From the NCBI RefSeq assembly GCF_001632365.1, contig NW_024468555.1, positions 273,931 to 323,306 on the forward strand: 49,376 bases of DNA, written 5' to 3'. Under the pieces are notes generated by a model. The model saw nothing but the letters and a program-made list of their open reading frames with translations, searched no databases and was not told where the DNA came from. Positions 21,821-32,854 of this stretch are shown here, in pieces. Every line of letters begins with the position of its first letter. Within the stretch, counting starts at the first letter, position 1. Source of the DNA: Laetiporus sulphureus 93-53. Taxonomy: Eukaryota; Basidiomycota; Agaricomycetes; Polyporales; Laetiporaceae. A program made the position numbers and the translations under genes.

Positions 21821-24313
21821 TCACGACTTAACCCGACTTTCCTTGCCTCCTTTTCTTGTAACATCTTTCGCCTTCTTGCCCACCACTGTGATGCCCTTCC
21901 CACTCTTCACAACGCTCTTCAACGCTGCTTCCTTTTGTTTTTTGACGCTTCCCACTCTTTTCGACTGCGCAAACTTATCAACACTCTTCTCCAGTACATC
22001 GCGCGCCTGCTTCTTCGCTTTCTTCTGCTTGTTACGCAGCGCGCGCTTCTTAGTAGGAGTGAGCTCACTACGAGCGTGGAAATCGGTGGATGTCGGTGGA
22101 GCGAATACTTCCTCAGGTGCAAGCATGGAGGACGTCGACATGGTCGTTGGAAGTGCCGATTCCATGGAAGCCGCAGCGACATTCCCCACAGTAGATATAG
22201 TGGCTTTGGGCTACGCTCGTGCTGTTAGATTCGCCCGGCATACCAAGTCCGAAGAAGACGTACCGCTTTCGGGGTAAAGTGCGCATTACACAGAGCATCG
22301 AGCTTGCCTGCGATGCTTTCCCAAAGCTTCTCAACCTCCTGCTGCTCTTTTCTGAGTTTGCCATCTCTGTCTTCACCAGCAGCTGCTCCCGTTTGAGTGG
22401 CAGTGTACTCGTCTTCGTAGATCTCAGCGAGTGACTGCTTCGACTTGGTATCTTGTAACTCGAAGAAGCGGGAAGGAAGAAAGGGCTTGTCATCTGCTGG
22501 TCGCTTCCTGATCACGTCATTATACTGGCTCTCCAGAATCCTAGCTTTGATGCGCTCTTCGAGGCTGCGTACTGTGTCCTCTGTAATGACGGGGACAGAC
22601 TTCATCACTCGTTCATATTCAAGATCCTCTTCCAAAAGTGAATTCTGCGGACGTGTCCGTGAGGTTGCCTCGCCCATGAGAGTCCAGGTCTTCTTTGCCA
22701 CATTCTCAGCTTCCAATGCAGCAATCTCTTCTCTGAGGGCAGCCATCCGCTTCTCATATGTCGACATATCTAATAAGGCCTGTTAATCTGAAATTGGTTG
22801 AATTGCTTCGTACTCGGACGTACCTGGCTGCTGCTCCTCTTCTTCTTCAGCGAACAGATCGTCTTTGAATCGTTCCATCGTTTCTTGCCCATTTGTATCA
22901 GAGTCCTCGTCCAGAACACTTTCATCATTAGTACTTCCTTCCTCATCCCCTTCAGTATTTTCAGATCCCTGCATCGACCCTTCGAATCCCTTTCCCCAAG
23001 CCTCGACGTCGTAATCTACGTCTATGATGTCTTCTTCATTCTCACTCCCTTCGTCGTCCTCGTCCTCATCGTCCATTTCGTACAACATAGACGTCGGTAG
23101 GTTCTTGCCTTTCGCCTTGATATTCTTTACTCGTACTTCCTCGTGAAAGCGCACTCTACCCGTCTGCTGTTTGGCGCCATTTTTTGAAGGTGGAAGGCGA
23201 GGCGGAGGATCGAAGAAATCCTTGTACAGCGGTTCTGAGATCACAATGAGTGAATGAACAGCGGAGAGAGGCGCACAGCGTACCATTCGGCTCGCCACCC
23301 TGCCCATCAATATCAAGTTGATCATTAACTGGCGCAAACAGATCTAGAGGTTCATCGTCCTCGCCTTCATCTTCACTGTCGTCGCGGCCCAACCGTCCCT
23401 TCGAAGCCTCTTTAGCCTCTGCTTCTTCTGTCTCGCGATTGAATGTTGCCAGATTGAAGAAACCATCATCTAGTCCTGAGCGTCCAGCATACTTGCTTTG
23501 GCTCCTCGCACCCCCTGCCGAGTGGCTGCGTGGCGAAGGTTGGCCCAAACCGAATCCTTTCTCAAGGTTGTTCTCTTCATCCGAGGAGTCCCGCAACTCA
23601 ACGATATTTTCGCCTAAATCCTCTTCTTCCTCGGCTTTCTCATCCCCACCATCTTCCTTGTCGGAGTCACTGGTAACTTCTCCTTCATCCTCACCATCGT
23701 CCTCGCTGTCCGACTTTATATCATCCAAGCCGTCCATATCGATGTCCTCGTCAATAGCGAGCGTTCGGCCACCTGGGACAGCTCTCGTAACGTCTTCCGT
23801 AACGTCTTCATCATCGCTCTTTACACCTCCAACCGCGCCTTCAAGGACATACCCCATGATGTCGCAGACGTTCTTCGTCCTTAGCTCTAACTGAGCCCAG
23901 ATTTGGTCTTCGTGCATGTCATCAACAATGAGCTCGGAAAGGGGAGTTTCCTGTAACATCGGTACGTTCTGTGCAGAATGTGCACTGTCGTCTGTGTTTC
24001 GTTTACTGCTTGTGGCCGTCTGAGAGCGTGTCTGAGGAGCAAGGGAAGGAGAGAAGGACGAAAGCAGCTCGGCGATGTGCCCGCGAGACTGTGCCTCAGA
24101 CTTGAGTGCTGCACAATGCCTAAGTCGCCTGGCTCATCTTCACATTCATTCCAGTAAGGACGACGTACCAAGGTCATACAAGAACTTTGTGGCTTTCAAC
24201 GCAGCCAGCCGAATGTCATCGTTACCAGTTGCAAGCATTTCTTGACGCTGATCCACAAAAGCTGACAAGCTCTGTAACTCTGCAGGTATTTCCATGGTCT
24301 GCGTAGAGGACAT
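21821..24313 (-). CDS. MPP10: U3 snoRNP protein Mpp10 (90S pre-ribosome / SSU processome)
   Basis: Five exons on the minus strand (24169-24313, 23284-24108, 22824-23234, 22264-22769, 21821-22210) give about 758 residues. The N-terminus (MSSTQTMEIPAELQ) is followed by several acidic runs of Asp, Glu and Ser typical of Mpp10. Then come FDPPPRLPPSKNG, RVRFHEEVRVKNIKAKG, a coiled coil (STYEKRMAALREEIAALEAE), KTWTLMGEATSRTRPQNSLLEEDLEYERV, and the family core KPFLPSRFFELQDTKSKQSLAEIYEDEY. The C-terminus is Lys-rich (KKRALRNKQKKAKKQ). Mpp10 works with Imp3 and Imp4 in the nucleolus for early 18S rRNA processing. An alternative start lies 18 bases downstream (24295). SEC9 starts 213 bases beyond its end on the same strand. 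Confidence 0.95.
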
Positions 24314-25320
24314 GTTGACCGTAGCGGTTGAGACAGCGTCCAGGTCGCCGGAAGTGTGGCTGCGAACAACTCGCCAGTCCTAATTTTTGCTGAAAGAGGG
24401 TCTGTTTGGACGTGTTTGCCAACGCCCTCCTCCCACTACGCCTGTTAGATCGGTGATCGGTTTAGGATGATCTTGCATCTCAGATGCCGTGATTACTTTG
24501 TTGAGATCTACTCGTCAGCTGCTACCGAGAGCCCTGAGGTGTCCTTCAAGATGCGCTTGCTGAACTCCCCCATCACTGGTGCCTAGACGGTGTTACTTAT
24601 CTGCACGATTTGCAAGACTTATTGTGTCGGGCCGCAGTCTTCGAGCGATGTCTGGATACTCAGGTTCACAATCGTTCACAGTGATATGTACGATAGTTGA
24701 GTGTCACTCCTCGAAGTGAACAACACGGCCAAGATAATGGGGACAGTCTTCCATAGAGAGACCACAGCTTCTCCAAAGTGCTTGTTACCTTGGATACCGC
24801 CACATTGATGCATTTGTAGTCCCGACTTCCGCTCTTGCAATACACCCCGTTTTTATAACAAGTTTGGCACACAAATGTCTACTGAAAAGAAGATGCAGGC
24901 TGTGCAGCTCGGGCGCAACGACGCTGCGCCTCCAATTGTACCTTGTCGGGACTCTCCCTAGTTCAGAACAACGAGGGTGCTGTCGGCATTGTCCGGACGA
25001 CCTCGTTACCGTCCTTGCTGTGTCAGTTCCTTTGGGAAGACTTAAGCAATTGTGTTGTTTGCAATGTCAGAACTATTGATATGTGGCCATCGTCCTCCTG
25101 ACCACAAATCAACATGCTTATAGCAACCGAAGGATATATAGGACCGCAGATGCTGAATCTCTATCCAACTGTCTTGACCCCGCTCTGGAAGCCATAGACC
25201 ACGGCTGCGACGATATCATCACGACGAGCAAAGCCTACCACACTCTTTCGATATTTGGCTCACCAGCTGGCTCTACGTCCTGTGAGACGACGCTACCCTA
25301 CCTTGTAAAGCTCTTTCAAA
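24314..25320. other. Divergent intergenic region, no supported gene
   Basis: About 1 kb between the starts of MPP10 (-) and the SUR7-like gene (+), so it contains both promoters. The open frames present are short and without recognisable domains. I saw no tRNA or repeat. Confidence 0.4.
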
Positions 25321-26241
25321 ATGATCGCCGGGCTGTCGAGAGCAATTACCACACTCCTTGCACCGCTCCTTTCTCTGGCGGCTTTTTTGCTCATCCTCTT
25401 TGCATACCTCGCCCCAACGCTCATGCTGTCGATGCAAGTCTCACTACTCAAGGTTTCATCGTCGACAGCCTTGACGTCAAATTCGACCGTCTCGTCTGTA
25501 GATGGGCCCACGATCTTCCTAGGTGCCCTCGGTACGTCGTCTGCTCGTGTTCTACAGTGGCAGGTAGCTGAGGCAGCATACAGGCTCATGCTCTCGCGCT
25601 AACAACGAAGCGACAGTTAGCTGCACAGTCCCAAGCGTGTCACCAACATATAGTGAGCGATGGGCTGAAGCATTCAGCACCCGCTTACCAGAAACAACTC
25701 TTCAGATCTCTCTGTATTACCCTCCAATGCACCAGATATATTTGACACTCCGACAACAGCAACGCCCGCCTTCATCGCTGTGTCCCTTGCCTTCACAGTG
25801 GTATTCCTCTTTATGTATACCTTTACCGCACACCATGCGATTCTGGGACGAGCCGGCGTACCATTCGAGCGTCCACAGGTTCAACGCGCGACGGCTTGGA
25901 TCGGCTTATTGGGATTCATTATCGGTAGGTTACAAGCTGCCCTCGCTGGACCTCCTGACGAGTTCGTTCAGGCATCACATCGTTCTTGATTATCTTCATG
26001 TGGTTCACAAAGTCAGTCGATGACTTCAACGAAGATATCAAGAAGCTTGGTAGTGACGCCCCCAATTTGATTGCGACTACGAGCAACGGCTTTGTCAGTA
26101 AGTATTGCCTGATCATCTCCTTTCCGGAACAAGGTCCTCATTTGTCAACACTCAGTGGCATGGATAGGCTACGCCTTCTATGCTGTTCCCCTTGCCAGTT
26201 CTCTGGCCAAGTTACAGGTCACGGTTGGTGGAAAGGCCTAG
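25321..26241 (+). CDS. SUR7/PalI-like four-transmembrane protein
   Basis: Five exons (25321-25531, 25617-25652, 25706-25924, 25972-26097, 26156-26241) give 225 residues; all phases close. Membrane spans: about 10-32 (LLAPLLSLAAFLLILFAYLA), 105-127 (PAFIAVSLAFTVVFLFMYTF), 145-170 (ATAWIGLLGFIIG... SFLIIFMWF), and a last one near 200-215 (WIGYAFYAVPLASSL). Between spans 1 and 2 lies an extracellular loop with one Cys and the stretch NLSVLPSNAPDIFDTPTTATP. This topology matches the fungal SUR7/PalI family of cortical membrane-domain and pH-response proteins. Which member it is cannot be told from the sequence. The second exon is just 36 bases. The cytosolic C-terminus is short (LQVTVGGKA). Confidence 0.75.
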
Positions 26242-26652
26242 GCACCAGAAGAGAGAACGGACCTCTTACAAGTCGCATTAGCACCGGACTTCTTACCCCC
26301 TAAACTGCACGCGCCCGTCTGCTCATGATTCCAATGTAGTTAGTACCGGTGACCCTCCGAGCTGTTATGTATTCTAGATACACATTCACGACTAATGAGA
26401 GCCATATGATTGTCTAACAATGCTTTCAGAAATTGCACGCACGCAGCGACCTAGCAGCCCATGAGAGTTGCAGAATAAGACCTCGATCGTCCACCTGGAT
26501 CAACGGCACCTTGCAGGCCTTCGGTTTGTCGCTCCAGCTATCTGACGGGTGGTCGACACACGCTCAAAGACAGTTGATGCAGAAAGCAGCGCGAACAGTC
26601 GTAAGTGCAATTAACCGAACTACACGATAAAAGCGAACTAGATGATACACAA

Positions 26653-27609
26653 TCAAAACGCAGCTGGCTGGTCATAGCCTCCCGCATACGGATCCGGCGC
26701 CTGCTGGTACGTCGCCTGCTCCTCCACAGCAGGAGCGGGAGCGGGAGCTGGGACGATGGCAGGCTCCCGTTGCTCCGAAGTGGGCTCAGCAACGATTTTG
26801 TCCACCGGAGGATCATGAATCTTCACGAAGTCGGGGAGAGGGTCAACGGGACCAAGCAAGCCTGCGGGATCACTGCCCTTCATACTGTTCAAAAAATTAG
26901 CATACACACCAAATTGTAACATGACTGAACACTCACATTTTGACCTTAATACCGAGCACACCTTGCCTAAGCATGACGTGCCTGACAGCGTAATCCACGA
27001 AGTCCACGGCGGGCTGACCCGAGTGGATCATGAAACCGTCCGTGAACTTCATCGACTTTGCACGGGCGGCGCGAAGCTTGCCAGAAACGACAACCTCGCA
27101 ACCTTTCGCACCAGACTCCATCACGAAGCGGAGGACACCGTAGCACGCTCTTCCGTGACAATTGAGCAGACACCGGTATGAAGGCCACAAGAAACGTACC
27201 TTCTGACTGCGAGACCACCCAGAAGCTTGTACCTCAAACTCTCGCACTGAGCAATAGCGGAAAGGCCTCGTTGCTGAACCTTCTCAGCGTACAGCTCGAG
27301 TGAGTTTTCGGGGAACTTGAAGCGTTTTTGCACCAAGGCGGTAAGTTCACGAATACGACGACCCTTCTCGCCCAGTACTTCCTGGGTGTGGGTCGCACGG
27401 ATGATAATCTGGGAGAAGAGTGCTACCTCAGCCTGTTGGAATCATTTCAACTGCACGCGTGAACGCACCTCCGTGCGGGCATGCGTCACTCGGACATCAC
27501 AGCCAGAGTAACCCTCCTCCGACAGCTCGCGAGTAAAGAAATCGTTGAGCTCCGCACGGAAGACGCCGTCTGCAACGAACTTTCTCTTCTTGCTGATTTG
27601 AGCAGACAT
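26653..27609 (-). CDS. RPS3: 40S ribosomal protein uS3
   Basis: Four exons on the minus strand (27469-27609, 27200-27408, 26937-27149, 26653-26884) give 264 residues. The start [20 protein letters not shown] is that of uS3. The KH domain contains [22 protein letters not shown], with its GxxG-type loop. The C-terminal domain has [54 protein letters not shown] and DPAGLLGP. uS3 lies at the mRNA entry channel of the small subunit. The last 40 residues are a Pro/Ala/Glu extension ([14 protein letters not shown]), longer than in yeast or human, and end in a Tyr/Gln/Gly-rich stretch. The gene is intact. Confidence 0.97.
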
Positions 27610-27881
27610 ATTGCAGTGACAGAGGTGCTACGAAGTAGAGTAAGATGCACGTCAGCTTTTGAGTCCGTTTGGGTATCATCCGTCCCGAAATATGCGCATC
27701 CAGCCATTCTTGCAGCAAATCACACCGGATAGCGAGCAAGCACGACACTTGGAGCACATGTGAACAGCAATACACGAACCTTGAGGGATACTGGGCGTCG
27801 ATAGGTTTGACGACGGCTTGCGGAATGAATGCCTCCCTTGCCTGGGCGATCGGATCTGAGTGACTGTGACACATGACAATG

Positions 27882-28220
27882 TCACTTCTGTGACGTGTTG
27901 TGGCCCAATTGTGCTACTCTGACGGTAGCTGACGGTGTCAGCAACGACTCGAAGTACCGATCCTTGTTGAAGAAAAGGTGTTGGAATAACTCAGCCTTTC
28001 CAATCAAGTAAATGATTTTGGGAAAAGGCTTGTGCCCTTTATTGACTCGGAAAATGTCGTAGGGGCCCAAAGTCAAAGAAAATCTCCGTAGTTTCTCACC
28101 GTAGTTATGATTGCTTTCGAGTCCTTGTAGTGATATGTTATCGAGAGTAGCAATCATATTTCGTACAAAAGCGTTCAATCCACTTCTGTGCACCGTATTT
28201 ATCGTACTAATTGCAGCCAC
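27882..28220 (-). CDS. Orphan open frame of unknown function (uncertain)
   Basis: A 112-residue frame between uS3 and the thiolase on the same strand, starting MAAISTINTVHRSGLNAF. Its composition is protein-like, with evenly spread hydrophobic and charged residues (KLRRFSLTLGPYDIFRV, PKIIYLIGKAELFQHLFF). It has no signal peptide, membrane span or motif I know. It might be a small gene, part of an unannotated exon set, or chance. The surrounding 700 bases (27610-28308) otherwise hold the uS3 promoter and thiolase 3' region. Confidence 0.25.
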   Translation of the reverse strand: MAAISTINTVHRSGLNAFVRNMIATLDNISLQGLESNHNYGEKLRRFSLTLGPYDIFRVNKGHKPFPKIIYLIGKAELFQHLFFNKDRYFESLLTPSATVRVAQLGHNTSQK

Positions 28221-28308
28221 CGGTGTGGTTTCTCATTCGAAGCATTTGATATGGTACGTACGGATCGGCTGATTCAAGTATACACATCGATAGACATCGA
28301 TCCTCATT

Positions 28309-30074
28309 TCAAGCGTTGGCCTCGTTGACGAAGATCCCAGCCCCGCCCATACCGCTCCCTATGCACATACTAGTGCAGAGAATCTTGCCGCCTTGGCGCC
28401 TGAGTTGCGCAAGGCCAGTCACAACCTGGCGTGCCCCAGCTGCATGAGGATCGTTGCATCAGACAAATCGAGGTGAATGGCACTGGATGCAAGGAAGTCA
28501 CGCACTCATGCCGAGAGGGTGCGTCAATGCGATGGATCCTCCGCTATAATGGATTACACTTAGCATTACAAGAAGAAATGGATGTAAATGATCCATACTT
28601 AGGATTGATCTTATCCATCGGAATTTGTAGCTTCTCTACGCAGTAAGCAAACTGCGACGCGAATGCTTCATTGATCTGGGGAGAGATAAGGCTAATTCGC
28701 GGCAATTTCGAAGTGCAAATTTCACCTCATACACGTCGACGTCATCTTGAGTTAAGCCGGTTTGTGCGAGGACCTTCGGAACAGCTACGATGGGTGCTAT
28801 TCCCATGTACCTTGGCTCTACCCCTGCTCACAGATTCACAGATGAGGAAACTTCCAAACGCGGAACGGAGCTACACTGACCAATGAATGTGCTAGCAACA
28901 TATTTGCCGACGATGTGAAAGCCTTCCCTCTCAGCATGCTTCCGCGTAGTCAAGATGCATAAAGCTGCACCATCACCTAGACCACTTGAGTTCCCCGCCG
29001 TGCTCGAGGCTTCTCCCCATTCTGGCCATGAGGGACAGAGCTTGGACAGACCCTCGAGTGTGGTTCCCCTGCGGATTGTATCGTCTACCGAGATTACCGT
29101 TCCACGCAATTCAATCGGAACTATCTCCTCCGCAAAGAAGCCTGAGTCAGATGCCTATGAATCATAAGCTCATCGCACAGCAATTTGGCGTGATAAATTT
29201 ACCTGTTCTGCCCTTGAATGGGATATTAGAGCATACTGATCCTGCTTTTCTCGCGAGATCTTGTACGCCTGCGCCACCACCTCGGATGTCCATCCCATTG
29301 GCTGTAGATAAGCCTTTTGAAAGCCGTTCTCCACCAACCAATTCTTATGACACTCACTTGCACACAATCGTAGGCTTGTGTGTTAGCACCGACCGAGTCC
29401 ACAATCTGCGGTGTGGGTCTAGGGCTGGAAAATGCATTCGCGTCCAGTGCCTTTTCAATCAGTAACCGAAGGGACGTACTGCAGTGACATACTCTCCACA
29501 CCGATTGCCATGCCCACGGAGATATGCCCAGCCTGGATTGCATTGGAGATAATCCTAATTGCCTGAAGCCCAGAGCCGCATAGTCGATTCACAGCGAATA
29601 CGGGTACTTCCGCAGGAATACCAGCCGCAATTGCCGCTGCTCGCGAAATGTACGTGGGGGATGGCGGATGGCACGTTCCTGCATTCGGTATCAGACAACT
29701 TCAGTAACGTTCTGGCGCTCACCAGTTCCGGAGAGGAAGAGACACACCTACACAGATATCCTCAACCTTTGCAGGATCTAGCTTGCTCTTCTGAAGAGAT
29801 ACCTGAAGAACCACAAGTGGAACGTCACGGACCGCTACAAGCGATGGAACCAGTTCGCCGAATTGTTACTTACCTTGATTAAGGCCTGCATCAGTTCATC
29901 TACTGGGATGTCCTTCAACTGGCCCTTCTCTGAGCGACCGAGCGCGGTACGCTTCGCAAACGTAATGACCACGTCGTCAAGTTTCTTTTCCAATATGGAG
30001 GAAGCACCCCTCGCTTGTGTAGCCATCGAGCGCACCCAAAGGCGCGTGCCTCGTCTCAGCAGTCCGTAGAACAT
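28309..30074 (-). CDS. Acetyl-CoA acyltransferase / 3-ketoacyl-CoA thiolase
   Basis: A minus-strand gene of about nine exons, starting at the ATG at 30074. The thiolase N-domain has [15 protein letters not shown] and [17 protein letters not shown]. The nucleophile Cys is in [12 protein letters not shown] (about 29590-29625). [21 protein letters not shown] and [13 protein letters not shown] follow. [10 protein letters not shown] leads to the His motif [20 protein letters not shown] and the second catalytic Cys in [10 protein letters not shown] near the end. The usual GHP triplet reads THP. It catalyses thiolytic cleavage of 3-ketoacyl-CoA, or its reverse. The N-terminus ([19 protein letters not shown]) is Arg-rich like a mitochondrial signal and I do not find a PTS2 motif, so a mitochondrial location is more likely than peroxisomal. 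All junctions close in phase with GT-AG. Confidence 0.9.
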
Positions 30075-30601
30075 GATCGTACTCGAAGGCGCATGCGGGG
30101 CGGAGACTGTTGGCACGACGCTTATACATGACCATCATATCCGGAAATGGTGGCATGCTCCCCACACAGAGGTCATATGAGCAGACGGGACGGGATGATT
30201 TTTGACGAAGAAGTGCAGGTTCGGGCATCAGCTGATCTGCTAGCAGATCACTCATAATCCTCGAGTTGAACAGATGAACCGCGTCCATCGGTCAGACCGA
30301 CGATACAATGTTCTCTGCTAACGCAGACTGCTCGCTGCTGGCATCACATAAGACATGCAGTAAAAACGGTCGGGTAGCCGTCGGAAGACATGCAAGCGAA
30401 TTAGGAGCTACAGACAGTATCTCGCCACACATGCGCAGACTTTCCAAAGTGAATCGATAGCAATTGCCGAAGCAGTGGTAGGGTGGGCAGAGGACCCGCT
30501 GTGACCAACGGTGCATACGGTCGTCGGTCGGCATGACTGACAGCGGCCTACGCAAGCCCTATCACAACGTGCCCTCTATAGATTCTATAAGAGCGTACCT
30601 T
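30075..30601. other. Intergenic, possible unrecognised minus-strand exon
   Basis: About 530 bases between the thiolase start and the 3' end of the bL32m gene. A minus-strand frame at 30292-30555 has a helical, protein-like stretch (FTLESLRMCGEILSVAPNSL) but no recognisable domain and no convincing exon partners. I therefore do not call a gene. The thiolase promoter should lie here. Confidence 0.35.
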
Positions 30602-31061
30602 TTACGCAACGGTTGAATCAGACGCCCCTTCGCCTTCTGAAACATCTCCGGATTGCCTAGTCTTAACTTTCCATGCTCTGTTCATACTTGAGTAGCAATT
30701 GGGGCACAGATGATGCGCCAGTTTGGGAGAACCGCAGCCGGGGCAATGGACGAGATCTATAATTCATAAGATACACCTTGGGTGAATCATGGCATGAAGC
30801 AGTTTCATACGCACTGTTCTTATCTTTTAAACCCTTGTTGGCACTGCGCATGGATTTTCTTGAATGTGAAACCTTCTTCTTCGGCACAGCGAGAAGGAAT
30901 GGAGGAAGTAGCTCAAGCAGAGATTGAAGACTCGGTAGTGCCCATCTCAAGGGTGAAGGAGAGGACAGGGCAGGTGCCGCAAAGCTTGCGGCGGAAACAG
31001 TGAAGGCATATCTGAGCGTCGTGAAAAACGGCCGTGTTTGTTGTACTGCAATGGCCGCCAT
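30602..31061 (-). CDS. MRPL32: Mitochondrial large-subunit ribosomal protein bL32m
   Basis: Two exons on the minus strand (30815-31061 and 30602-30756) give 133 residues. The mature part starts VPKKKVSHSRKSMRSANKGLKDKN, the hallmark of bL32. It is followed by a zinc ribbon, HCPGCGSPKLAHHLCPNC, split from the first part by a 59-base intron. The first 75 residues are hydrophobic and Ala/Ser/Arg-rich (FTTLRYAFTVSAASFAAP), a mitochondrial presequence that the m-AAA protease removes in this family. An in-frame ATG at 31148 would add 29 residues. I prefer 31061 because the extra part overlaps the presumed promoter shared with the plus-strand gene at 31189, but both are possible. Confidence 0.92.
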
Positions 31062-31188
31062 AGTGGTTGGTTGCACGTTCAAGAGCGAGCGCGACGGCCC
31101 GATCACCCCACGAGCACTTTCCGATTGCCTTTTGCGTAGAGCCCACATTCCGGCGCGCTCACGACGACCATCGTTCTCTCACCGTGCC
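31062..31188. promoter_or_regulatory. Shared head-to-head promoter region of MRPL32 and NDUFA5 homologs
   Basis: Only 127 bases separate the chosen start codons of two divergently transcribed nuclear genes for mitochondrial proteins. The spacer is GC-rich without an evident TATA box, as common for housekeeping bidirectional promoters. The call rests on gene layout; no specific operator was recognised. Confidence 0.55.
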
Positions 31189-31560
31189 ATGTTTCGCCTC
31201 ACCCGTCCTCTTCTCAATCAAATCCGCAAAACCACTGGCATTACCGGCCTTAATGTGCATCATGATCCCCTCCCCGAATTGTTGAAAACCTACCAATCCA
31301 CACTCTCCATGCTCTCCTCTATCCCGGAGACCTCCGTCTATCGCCAAGGCGTTGAAGCCTTGACTCAACGCAAGCTGAAGATTGCGGAGAACGCGAACGG
31401 AAAGATTTCGGAGGCGGAGAAGCAGTTGGACGAGGGACATATTGAGCAGTCCCTCGATATTGCCACGGATGAGATGAACCTGGTTTCCAAGATGATCGAG
31501 TGGAAAGCGTACGCCCATTACATGTCCCCCATCGCAAAAAAGCTGAAGGCTTTCCTGTAG
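31189..31560 (+). CDS. NADH:ubiquinone oxidoreductase (complex I) subunit NDUFA5-like
   Basis: A single intron-free frame of 123 residues. It fits the ETC_C1_NDUFA5 family along its whole length: TTGITGLNVHHDPLPELLKTYQ, LSSIPETSVYRQGVEALTQRKL, an amphipathic middle with the conserved acidic GHIEQSLDIATDEMNL, and MIEWKAYA near the end. The first 15 residues (MFRLTRPLLNQIRK) are Arg-rich and suited to mitochondrial import. The subunit is an accessory part of the matrix arm of complex I. It starts head-to-head with the bL32m gene. Confidence 0.92.
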   Translation: MFRLTRPLLNQIRKTTGITGLNVHHDPLPELLKTYQSTLSMLSSIPETSVYRQGVEALTQRKLKIAENANGKISEAEKQLDEGHIEQSLDIATDEMNLVSKMIEWKAYAHYMSPIAKKLKAFL

Positions 31561-32854
31561 CTGGGAACCATTGGTCGAGCAGCCTGAGCCGGGACAATGG
31601 CAATATTTCGGAAAGGTCGCGACCGCATCGTGAGCCTGAGTTGTCTTAATACAATGCATTTCTTGCGGTGGCCCAATGTGTCGCGAATGTTGTCCTACGC
31701 AGATCACAGTTTGGGAGTTGCAATTAATGATACAGTTCGTAGCTGTATCCCTACTCCACAGGTATATCCAAATTCTGCTTGTAGGCGTCAGCGCCTCTGG
31801 CTCTTCCCACTGGAATCACAACATACATGCTCCTTCTGGTTTGGTAATCCTCTATTTGAGTGTCAACTCGAGATGTTGCAGACCTTAGGACAGCCGACAC
31901 AATGAGAATTCCAAACACTGGTTCATCTGTTGCGATTGAGCACGATCTATGTACTCTGTTCCCTGACTCTTTGCAATGGCATATTCAACCAACTTCACTG
32001 ATGTCCATAATATAGTTGCTTGACAGAATTATGCCCAACTTATTTCGCTGCAGTGAAAAGGAAAAGGGAACATACAACACTTCTTCAGTTGTGTTTCCTG
32101 AATTCATTGATGAGTGGCAAAGACGATTGCCTAACTAACAACAAGGATCTTGATCATGAAGTGCATTGTCAGCCTTCCGGTCAGATGTAATGACAACTAT
32201 CTTGGCCACTGTGCACCTGAGCATGTAATCACAGCTCATTGACTGGATGAACCATTTGACATTGTTGAGCATTCCCAATTGAGCAATCTGGATGTCATTC
32301 AAAGATCTGAAAACTGCTTAACTAGGACATGACACGACAGACATGATGCGATTTATCAGTGTGAAAAATAGTGTGGGAATGTCGGCTGATGTTTTACATT
32401 TGTGGCAAAGGTTTGCCAATGTAGCATGCACATAAATGGCAAATAGTGCACATTAGCAGCCAAAGTAAAACATTTTCGACATAAAATGCTGTGGTTGCAA
32501 ATATTTGTCACATATGTAAGAAATCAGTCAACATTTACACACAATTTTTCACATTGATAAATTGATAAATCACACCATGTCTGCCATGTGACAGCAGGAT
32601 TTGAACTGATCGAGCATGTGCACATGATCGGGATATGGCCTCCCATCAGATCCTCATCTTTCGGAGTAGCCTGTACAATGATCAGCACCAAAAATCTCGA
32701 ACTCTTTCAACATTTATACCAGTAAAAAGGAGAGATTTCACTGACAGCAGGATTTAAACCTACATGAGCGACATATAAGTGTGGTTCGAATTCTGGGTGC
32801 ACGCTAAACATCAAATTGACGCCTAGCAGAGCGTTTAACGTCCACTTGACACTC
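31561..32854. other. AT-rich intergenic stretch without genes
   Basis: About 1.3 kb between NDUFA5 and the first LTR. Base composition becomes more AT-rich after 31900 and no frame has recognisable content. Two copies of TGACAGCAGGATTTRAAC lie at about 32590 and 32744, and a GGTTCGAATTC box lies near 32782. They resemble decayed tRNA-like 3' halves, perhaps SINE remnants, but I cannot fold a tRNA. Confidence 0.4.

Noticed and set aside
23439..23894. Long plus-strand Ser/Pro-rich frame
   Set aside because: It is antisense to the acidic Asp/Glu/Ser runs of MPP10, which always produce such shadows.
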